From: CAZFLY01 sp964519995 | Lineage (GTDB): Bacteria; Planctomycetota; Phycisphaerae; Sedimentisphaerales; Anaerobacaceae | NCBI GenBank assembly: GCA_964519995.1 | Contig: CAZFLY010000069.1 | Span: forward strand, 1-12,612 | Direction: 5' to 3' | DNA length: 12,612 bases | Shown: positions 6,750-12,612 of the stretch, piece after piece | How positions within the stretch are numbered: position 1 is the first letter of the stretch | Layout: every line of letters starts with the position of its first letter | Translations under genes and position numbers: made by a program | The notes under the pieces: generated by a model | Told to the model about the DNA's origin: nothing | What the model saw: the letters and a program-made list of their open reading frames with translations, nothing else | Databases searched by the model: none

Positions 6750-6934
6750 TATCTTAGCGTATTAAATATTTTATCGCAAGTTGTTTAATGTGACTGTAGT
6801 TGATTTTTGAATTTGCTTCAATTTATTGATAAACCAACGGGTAATATATCGATGAAAAATGTGTTCTATCTATATACGTATGCTAACAAGAGTGGAGAGG
6901 ATTGCCTTTGTTCCGCGACATGTTGTCTTCTTAC

Positions 6935-7816
6935 TCACCTCATTAGCTTCTTCAGGACCGCTGCTGTGTGTATTGCAAGCAGCATCAGATAGTCAAGGTC
7001 GCCGAGAGTGTAATGATCGTGCACCATAGCATTGTCAACGTAGAGTACGCCGTAGCAGCCGGCTGGACCCCTTACCGTTGCGATCAGAGCCGAGCGTATC
7101 CTTTCCTTGTCCTCGATTTGGGCCGAAACTCTCGGCAGGACCATGGAATGACCTCTTTCAACAGCCTCGTTAATTTTATCTTGAAGTTTTAACTGGTCCA
7201 GTTCGACCGCTTTGCCGTCTCGTCTTTTGCCGGCGTGGTACGTCATCGGACCGCTGGGCTGCTCTCTCAAGGCGCACCAGACGTGGAATGCGCTGAACTG
7301 TCTCGACATGATGTTAAGGAGGGTTACCAATAGAGCTTCGAGATTCTCAACTTCAGTTATTGTATCGGTTGCCTGTGAGAAATCCGTCAGTCTTCTGGCT
7401 CTTAGTCTCATAGCGGGGGCATGTTGGGCATCCGGTTTTCTTACAACTATCTCGTGCTTGGGCGTTGTCAGAGCTGCTTCAAGGTTTAGGGTATCTTCCA
7501 TTTGGTCTGGCTCGGCCACGGGCGGCTTGTCTTCAAGGTCGACCTCAATAGTGAATTCAGTAATGCGAATGCTATCGCCGGTATTAATCTCGACTTTGTG
7601 GATTGCCTCATCGTTGAGATAAGTTTTGTTAGCTGAGTCCATGTCTTCTACCTGCCATTTACCGTCATCCGTGAGCGAGATTACAGCGTGTTGTTTTGAG
7701 ACGGTTCCGCCTGGTAGGAGAACTTGGTTGCCAGCTACTCTGCCGATACTAATTGGACCTTCGCTGAATTGAAATTCTCTGGTGTCGCCGTCTTTTTGTT
7801 TCACAATCAGGCGCAT
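6935..7816 (-). CDS. FHA-GAF domain signalling protein
   Basis: This 293-residue soluble protein joins two sensory or interaction domains. Residues about 1-93 form a forkhead-associated domain, which binds phosphothreonine: G-R at 25-26, S-x-x-H at 40-43 and N63 fit the binding loops, although the usual Asn-Gly is Asn-Lys here (S-A-N-K-T). A Pro/Glu-rich linker (94-145) leads to a GAF domain (about 150-290), with a helix L-E-A-L-L-V-T-L-L-N-I-M and the late strand G-V-L-Y-V-D-N. The GAF ligand is unknown. There is no output domain, so it probably relays a Ser/Thr-kinase signal by binding. Such FHA-GAF proteins are common in planctomycetes and myxobacteria. The ATG at 7816 has GGGGAG about 8 bases upstream and a near-consensus promoter at 7861-7889. 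It precedes clpX in the same direction with a 233-base gap. Confidence 0.88.
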   Translation of the reverse strand: MRLIVKQKDGDTREFQFSEGPISIGRVAGNQVLLPGGTVSKQHAVISLTDDGKWQVEDMDSANKTYLNDEAIHKVEINTGDSIRITEFTIEVDLEDKPPVAEPDQMEDTLNLEAALTTPKHEIVVRKPDAQHAPAMRLRARRLTDFSQATDTITEVENLEALLVTLLNIMSRQFSAFHVWCALREQPSGPMTYHAGKRRDGKAVELDQLKLQDKINEAVERGHSMVLPRVSAQIEDKERIRSALIATVRGPAGCYGVLYVDNAMVHDHYTLGDLDYLMLLAIHTAAVLKKLMR

Positions 7817-7860
7817 TAGCTGTTTCTCCCCACCGAACTTGTCGTAATGACCATATAACC

Positions 7861-7889
7861 ATTATCTCAAACTTTAGGCGATTTGTCAA
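7861..7889 (-). promoter_or_regulatory. Strong sigma-70 type promoter for the FHA-GAF gene
   Basis: On the minus strand a perfect TTGACA (7884-7889) is separated by exactly 17 bases from GATAAT (7861-7866; 5 of 6 consensus). Transcription should start near 7854, leaving a leader of about 37 bases that includes the GGGGAG ribosome site. This is the best promoter match in the window. Confidence 0.7.
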
Positions 7890-8108
7890 GGAAAGTAATT
7901 ATAGGACTTGGGATGGGAAGGAACCATCGTATCTAATTGGTAAGGATAAGATGTATGGCCAAAGGCTGTTGTGGGAAACTTAGAAAGATATGGCAGGGGT
8001 CGGGGCAAATTTTGTACCCAACAGAGGTATTGTAATGAGAGGAGAATTTATTAAAATTCATGTGAGTTGTTGTGCATATTGCTATTTGAGCTTTTGAAGA
8101 GGTAAGGC

Positions 8109-8822
8109 ATGTACATAATACCGGCGATTGATCTGCGAGATGGCAAATGCGTCAGGCTTATTCAGGGCCAATATGGCCGCCAAATAACCTACGAGGATGA
8201 CCCGCTCAAGCAAGCAGAGCAGTTTATCGCTGATGGCGCACAATGGCTGCACATTGTTGATCTGGATGGCGCTAAGCTCGGTAAGCCGATTAACACAGAT
8301 ACAATCTCGGCTATTGCAGTCTTGGGCAAGCTTCGGATAGAAGTCGGCGGAGGACTACGGGATGAACCTGCTATCAAGCAGTTGCTGGATTTGGGAGTCG
8401 AGAGAGCAATAATCGGTACAAAGGCGGTTAGCGACTTTGAATGGTTTTCGCAGATGGTCGAGAAATTCAGTGGTAAGATTGTGCTTGGCCTTGATGCTCA
8501 CGGAACAAAGGTTGCAACTGAGGGATGGACAAAAGATACCAACCGAACGCTCCTCGATTTTGCAGTTAAAGCGGCGAAGCTGCCTATTGCAGCGATTATC
8601 TATACAGATATCAGCAGAGATGGCATGATGACTGGGCCTAACATTGAGCGAACAAAGACTTTGGTTGATGCGGTGGATGTATCTGTTGTAGCATCAGGTG
8701 GGGTAACTACTATTGAAGATGTAAAGAATCTGGTAAAGACGGGAGTCGATGCGGCGATAATAGGCAGGAGCTTGTACGAAGGCACGCTCAGACTTGCTGA
8801 CGCAATAAACGCTGCAAGGTAG
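8109..8822 (+). CDS. hisA: Phosphoribosylformimino-5-aminoimidazole carboxamide ribotide isomerase
   Basis: HisA is the fourth-step isomerase of histidine biosynthesis, opening the ribose of ProFAR to PRFAR by an Amadori rearrangement. The 237-residue TIM barrel has the family's opening M-Y-I-I-P-A-I-D-L-R-D-G with catalytic Asp8, and the second catalytic acid Asp129 in G-L-D-A-H-G. Phosphate-binding glycine loops are present in both half-barrels: E-V-G-G-G-L-R-D (78-85) and S-G-G-V near the C-terminus, with T-D-I-S-R-D-G-M in between. The ATG at 8109 has GAGG 6 bases upstream. No other his gene is in the window; hisH and hisF, its usual neighbours, are absent, so the pathway is probably dispersed. 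The bifunctional PriA type (Trp and His) cannot be excluded from sequence alone. Confidence 0.96.
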   Translation: MYIIPAIDLRDGKCVRLIQGQYGRQITYEDDPLKQAEQFIADGAQWLHIVDLDGAKLGKPINTDTISAIAVLGKLRIEVGGGLRDEPAIKQLLDLGVERAIIGTKAVSDFEWFSQMVEKFSGKIVLGLDAHGTKVATEGWTKDTNRTLLDFAVKAAKLPIAAIIYTDISRDGMMTGPNIERTKTLVDAVDVSVVASGGVTTIEDVKNLVKTGVDAAIIGRSLYEGTLRLADAINAAR

Positions 8823-8859
8823 TATATGTCCCCAGCGATGAGCGACTCTTGGCAAAAAC

Positions 8860-8880
8860 GAACACATAGAAGTTGTGTTC
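8860..8880. other. Perfect 7-bp hairpin after hisA
   Basis: GAACACA, loop TAGAAGT, TGTGTTC: seven perfect pairs, 38 bases past the hisA stop codon and about 50 bases before the next candidate promoter. No T-run follows, so it is not a standard intrinsic terminator. It could be a weak or Rho-assisted terminator, an mRNA 3' end stabiliser, or an operator for the downstream pair. Confidence 0.35.
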
Positions 8881-8930
8881 TCATTGGCACGAGAAAAGAT
8901 GTACGTGTGTCAAATATGTGTGGTATAATA

Positions 8931-8939
8931 TCTATATAA
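8931..8939 (+). promoter_or_regulatory. Extended -10 promoter for the DUF6057-like pair
   Basis: TGGTATAAT gives a perfect -10 box (8934-8939) with the TGn extension that can replace a -35 box. No good -35 box lies at 16-18 bases. Transcription would start near 8946, leaving a leader of 65 to 110 bases depending on which start codon the next gene uses. Confidence 0.5.
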
Positions 8940-9010
8940 AATTAGTTACTTGACTTATTAAATGCGCTATAGATGAGTTCGTTCTTTGCTCCACATCTGA
9001 TATTTGGCTA

Positions 9011-11041
9011 TTGTCGCCAAACCTTGTGAATAGCGTTCTATGGGGTAGAAGAAAAGTGCTGAATTTGTTTCGGAAATTATTAGGTCGGCTTGCTGTTTTG
9101 AAGGTTTTTATAGCAGACGATGCAGAACGAAAGTCAAGGTTGAGCTTCGGCGAACTAATCCGAGGCTTCATCTTTTTTGCTCTGTTCTACTTGTACCTTT
9201 GGCTTCAAGTTGAGCTGCGTCTCATCTATCACGGGGCTGGCATGATCACGAATTTCCCCTCTTTCTATAAGGGTTGGGCATTTTTTCGAGAATTCCTGTT
9301 ATATCCAGGAGGGTTTGTCGAGTATGTCTCAGCTTTTATGTCGCAGCTTTTCTACTATTCCTGGCTCGGTGCCCTTGTTGTAACAGCAGAGGCATGGATT
9401 ATCTATGCATGTCTGGACTACCTGTCGAAGGTTGCAAACTGGCCGCGATTTCGTTGGTTACGTTTTGTTGGGCCTGTTCTCCTGCTTGTAACCTTTGCCC
9501 GTTACGCTTATTTTTTTCCTACCACACTGGCGCTGACAACGGCACTGGTATTTGTGTGCTTGTATTTGCGAATAGCATTGTTTAGAACTGCCGGTTACTT
9601 ACACCTGCTTGTTTATCTGGCATTGTCGATAACGCTCTACTACATTGCCGGTGGTGCATTCTTGTTCTTTGCAGTGCTTTGTGCAATTTTCGAAATTATC
9701 CTGAAACGCCGGTGGTACGTGGGGTTGTTGTGTTTATTGTCTGCCGTAGTGATTCCGTACGTTGCAGGGATTCTTGTATTCGGCGTGAGTGCCATCGATG
9801 CTTTCAGCGAGCTATTGCCTATTTCCTGGAAGATTCTGCATTATGGAACACGCAGGAGTGATGTAACGTTTGTTTATGCGCTATATCTGCTCCCTGTGTT
9901 GGCGGCTCTCGTGTTTACCGTTGGCCGGAGAATTGCCGAGCGGGCAAGGTCAAAGACGTCAACCAAACAAAATGGGGAGCAATCCGCAAAGGTACCCAAC
10001 GGCAGCTTCGACAAGCCAGGCCAAGATGAGATTGTTCCTTACACCAAGCTACATAAACTGCGATGGCTTGTTGAATCGGTTATTTTATTCGGGATAGCTT
10101 GTGCGGTTGCCTTCTATGTGCACGATGATCGGAAGAAAGCTCTGTTTGAAGTCGATTACTACGCTTGTCATAGGATGTGGCCGCAAGTTCTTGCTGCTGC
10201 ACGGCGTGCTCCAAAGAATTTTTTCGTAGTCCATGCGGTCAACAGAGCGTTGTATTTCACGGGACAGCTTGGCAATGATATGTTCCGCTGGCCTCAACAT
10301 TCGAGTTGCCTTTTTTTTCGGACCGGTGTGAGCTACAGGTGGACCTACTGGCAGAACTTCGATGTCCATATCGATATCGGTCTTCTTAATGTGGCGGAAA
10401 ATGCGTTGATTGAATGCTTGGAAGGAATTGGAGATCGCCCTCTGATTCTGCAGCGGCTGGCCTTGATAGATATGGTAAAGGGAAATATCGGTTCCGCTCG
10501 TGTTTATCTGGGGGCACTTAGTAAGACCTTGTTCCATGCCGACTGGGCCAGGGACTACTTAGATCGCCTGCAATCTGATCCAAATCTTTCGACGGACGGT
10601 CGGATTCAGTATTTGCGATCAATATCTCTGGAAAAGGATTTCCCCACTATTAACATACCCGAAGAAAATGCGCTTTCTTGGCTCTTGGAGAGGAACAGTC
10701 AGAATCATATGGCTTTCGAGTACCTGATGGCATTGTATCTTTTGAACAAGCACCTTGGCAAGTTTGTCAGCAATATCGACCGTCTGAAAGATTTTGGTTA
10801 TCTTGAGCTTCCTCGACATTATGAGGAAGCTACCTTGGTTTATGTAGCCGGCACCGGCAAGCGAGTTTATTTGAGAGGTTATCAGACAAGCCCTTTACTG
10901 CGGCAGCGAATCGAGGATTTCAGCCGGATATTACATAGCTATGGCGACGACAAACGAGCTGCCTATGGTGAAGTTGTAAGAAAATACAGGGACACGTATT
11001 TCTTTTATTATATGTATGCATCTTCAGGAGCCGCAAAATGA
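9011..11041 (+). CDS. Polytopic membrane protein, DUF6057-like
   Basis: I recognise this as resembling the uncharacterised DUF6057 family, best known from Bacteroidetes; the resemblance is from memory. The 676-residue protein has about nine hydrophobic segments: near 50-70, 114-136, 152-168, 170-190, 196-228 (perhaps two), 234-258, 283-304 and 353-371. The F-L-L-Y-P-G-G-F-V-E-Y block (95-105) is a conserved family landmark. A hydrophilic loop (about 306-350) probably faces the cytoplasm. After the last helix, about 300 residues form a soluble, helix-rich region with a conserved-looking N-R-A-L-Y-F-T-G-Q-L-G-N-D-M-F-R-W-P-Q (411-429) and repeats reminiscent of TPRs. The TTG at 9011 lacks a ribosome site; an in-frame GTG at 9056 (661 residues) follows a purine-rich GGGGTAGAAGAAAA and is a real alternative. 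It overlaps the next ATG by 4 bases. The function is unknown. Confidence 0.8.
   Translation: MSPNLVNSVLWGRRKVLNLFRKLLGRLAVLKVFIADDAERKSRLSFGELIRGFIFFALFYLYLWLQVELRLIYHGAGMITNFPSFYKGWAFFREFLLYPGGFVEYVSAFMSQLFYYSWLGALVVTAEAWIIYACLDYLSKVANWPRFRWLRFVGPVLLLVTFARYAYFFPTTLALTTALVFVCLYLRIALFRTAGYLHLLVYLALSITLYYIAGGAFLFFAVLCAIFEIILKRRWYVGLLCLLSAVVIPYVAGILVFGVSAIDAFSELLPISWKILHYGTRRSDVTFVYALYLLPVLAALVFTVGRRIAERARSKTSTKQNGEQSAKVPNGSFDKPGQDEIVPYTKLHKLRWLVESVILFGIACAVAFYVHDDRKKALFEVDYYACHRMWPQVLAAARRAPKNFFVVHAVNRALYFTGQLGNDMFRWPQHSSCLFFRTGVSYRWTYWQNFDVHIDIGLLNVAENALIECLEGIGDRPLILQRLALIDMVKGNIGSARVYLGALSKTLFHADWARDYLDRLQSDPNLSTDGRIQYLRSISLEKDFPTINIPEENALSWLLERNSQNHMAFEYLMALYLLNKHLGKFVSNIDRLKDFGYLELPRHYEEATLVYVAGTGKRVYLRGYQTSPLLRQRIEDFSRILHSYGDDKRAAYGEVVRKYRDTYFFYYMYASSGAAK
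11025..11030 (+). promoter_or_regulatory. Shine-Dalgarno site setting the propeller-protein start
   Basis: CAGGAG lies 7 bases before the ATG at 11038, inside the last codons of the upstream gene. The ATG overlaps that gene's TGA (ATGA). This strong site plus overlap fixes the start of the last gene and indicates coupled translation. Confidence 0.75.
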
Positions 11042-12612
11042 TCCAATGGCAAAAGAGCAAAAGGTCGAGAACGGTTCTTGCATACATTTGCCGTGCGCTT
11101 GTGAGTTCTGTTTTTCTTTCTGCCGTCAGTGGCAGCACAGTAGCTGTCGAGCAGTACGATCCTGTTGCTCGGCCTGCAAGAATAAGTCCCGACTATAGCG
11201 ACGTCGTCATACCGCCCAACATTGCTCCACTGAATTTCTTGATACAGGAGCAGGGCTTGCAGTATTTCGTCAGGATATACGCCAACGAAGGTGAGCCAAT
11301 CGAAGTTCACTGCAAAACACCGAAGATTGTTATCCCCGAAAAGCAATGGCATAAGCTGCTTAGCTTGAATAGGGGTGCGCAGCTCAGTTTTGATATTTAT
11401 GTCAAACCGCAGGCTCTGCCATCGAGTTCAGAAGTGCAAACCCGGAGGTGGCAGCGTTTTGAACCGATCACTATTAGAATCAGCAATGAAAAGATCGACG
11501 GTTTTCTGGTATATAGAAGGATTCGGCCGGGACATAGCACTTGGAGAGAAATGGGCATCTACCAGCGCAACCTGCACAGCTTTGATGAATCACTTATACT
11601 TAACAACGGATATTACAAGGATGGCTGCCTGAACTGTCACACGTTTTGCAACAATCGTACGGACAAGATGCTGATCGGCATCCGTAGCGCGGTATACGGC
11701 AGTTCCGCTTTATTGATTGAAGACAACACGGTCAGTAAGATCGGGACGAAGTTCGGCTATAGCTCATGGCATCCGAGCGGTCGGGTAGCTGCATATTCTA
11801 TAAACAATGTGGTACTTTTTTTTCATTCCGCCACAGGCGAGGTTCGTGATGTCCTGGATCTCGATTCGTTACTGGCCTATTACCTTGTTGACTCAGAGAA
11901 GGTGAAGACCTCGCCTATTCTTGCCCAAAAGGATCGTCTTGAAACGTATCCTACATGGTCCGCTGACGGCCGTTATCTTTATTTCTGTAGTGCCCCGTTG
12001 ACATGGGAGGAACGTGATGAAATCCCTGAGCAATATGATAAGATCAAATACGACCTTGTCCGCATACCTTACGATCTCGAACGTGATGAGTGGGGTGAGC
12101 TGGAGACTGTGCTCTCAGCAGACAAAACAGGTTTGTCGATCCTTCTGCCCCGGATCAGTCCCTGTGGTCGATGGCTGCTGTTTACTATGTGTGACTACGG
12201 CTGCTTTCCGGTTTATCGCCAGAGCAGCGATCTTTACATAATGGACCTCGAATCTGCAGGAAAGACCAGTCAGTACACATATCGCCGGCTGGATATCAAC
12301 AGTGACGAGAGCGAATCGTGGCATAGCTGGTCCAGTAACAGCAGGTGGATAGCCTTTAGTAGTAAAAGGGGATATGGCGTCTTTACCAGAACTTATCTCA
12401 GTTATGTAGACGAGCATGGCAAAGCATATAAGCCGGTTCTGCTGCCGCAGAAAGATCCGACATATTATGACTCTTGTCTTTGGACGTATAGTGTACCGGA
12501 GCTTATCACCGAGCCTGTTCGAGTGACAAAGGAAAGATTAGGCCGGGTCGTTCGAGACTCTCGAAAGATATATATTGAAATGCCCATCACGATGGCCACG
12601 CCCAAGGCCGGT
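11038..12612 (+). CDS. Exported PD40-type beta-propeller protein with one CxxCH motif (partial, 3' end missing)
   Basis: An uninterrupted frame of 525 codons runs to the window end with no stop, so the C-terminus is missing. The N-terminus (M-I-Q-W-Q-K-S-K-R-S-R, then a hydrophobic stretch to V-A-V-E) looks like a Sec signal peptide, placing the protein in the periplasm or outer envelope. D-Y-S-D-V-V-I-P-P-N-I-A-P-L-N-F (about 53-68) opens a beta-rich domain. Cys197, Cys200 and His201 form CLNCH, the c-type haem attachment motif, followed by Cys204. Beyond it come TolB/PD40-like blade motifs: S-W-H-P-S-G-R, P-T-W-S-A-D-G-R-Y-L-Y-F, R-I-S-P-C-G-R-W-L-L-F and S-W-S-S-N-S-R-W-I-A-F-S-S. The layout matches, from memory, uncharacterised Bacteroidetes proteins often encoded beside DUF6057. 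Covalent haem, substrate and partner are all untested. Confidence 0.82.
   Translation, partial: MIQWQKSKRSRTVLAYICRALVSSVFLSAVSGSTVAVEQYDPVARPARISPDYSDVVIPPNIAPLNFLIQEQGLQYFVRIYANEGEPIEVHCKTPKIVIPEKQWHKLLSLNRGAQLSFDIYVKPQALPSSSEVQTRRWQRFEPITIRISNEKIDGFLVYRRIRPGHSTWREMGIYQRNLHSFDESLILNNGYYKDGCLNCHTFCNNRTDKMLIGIRSAVYGSSALLIEDNTVSKIGTKFGYSSWHPSGRVAAYSINNVVLFFHSATGEVRDVLDLDSLLAYYLVDSEKVKTSPILAQKDRLETYPTWSADGRYLYFCSAPLTWEERDEIPEQYDKIKYDLVRIPYDLERDEWGELETVLSADKTGLSILLPRISPCGRWLLFTMCDYGCFPVYRQSSDLYIMDLESAGKTSQYTYRRLDINSDESESWHSWSSNSRWIAFSSKRGYGVFTRTYLSYVDEHGKAYKPVLLPQKDPTYYDSCLWTYSVPELITEPVRVTKERLGRVVRDSRKIYIEMPITMATPKAG

Noticed and set aside
11016..11632. Small frames on both strands between 11008 and 11632
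   Set aside because: They are shadows of the long uninterrupted frame from 11038 to the window end, which has a signal peptide, CxxCH and propeller motifs.

Overview
The window reads as a bacterial chromosome fragment with moderate base composition and compact, mostly recognisable genes. The gene set is an FHA-GAF signalling protein, a membrane-anchored dual-specificity phosphatase beginning G-V-x-x-P-G-K-I-Y-R-S-G-Q, a LysM-L,D-transpeptidase, RarA, ClpX and a DUF6057-type protein. This mix suggests a planctomycete-like lineage, perhaps Phycisphaerae. That is inferred from gene content and residue style; there is no rRNA or other marker to confirm it.

Layout. (1) Positions 1-2259 hold three leftward genes: the N-terminus of an exported protein (cut by the window edge), a membrane-anchored tyrosine/dual-specificity phosphatase, and a SAM-dependent methyltransferase. 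The 344-base gap 102-445 contains a perfect palindrome, a run of phased A/T tracts and an inverted repeat. (2) Positions 2260-2410 are a divergent control region with a candidate promoter on each strand. (3) Positions 2411-5399 are a tight rightward operon: rarA (replication-fork clamp-loader-like ATPase), 5-formyltetrahydrofolate cyclo-ligase, and a LysM/YkuD L,D-transpeptidase. The rarA promoter is placed so that transcription should begin at or next to the ATG, predicting a leaderless mRNA. (4) Convergent to it, clpX (6701-5430) and an FHA-GAF gene (7816-6935) run leftward; the FHA-GAF gene has a near-consensus promoter. (5) hisA (8109-8822) runs rightward alone, with no other his gene in view. 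(6) Positions 9011-12612 hold a translationally coupled pair: a polytopic DUF6057-like membrane protein with a helical C-terminal half, overlapping by ATGA with an exported beta-propeller (PD40-like) protein carrying a single CxxCH motif. The second gene runs off the window end.

Most of the window is housekeeping. The least understood part is the last pair, whose overlap and strong Shine-Dalgarno site point to a joint envelope function. The single haem-type motif in the propeller partner is the most testable clue. No tRNA, rRNA, CRISPR array, insertion sequence or phage gene was seen.
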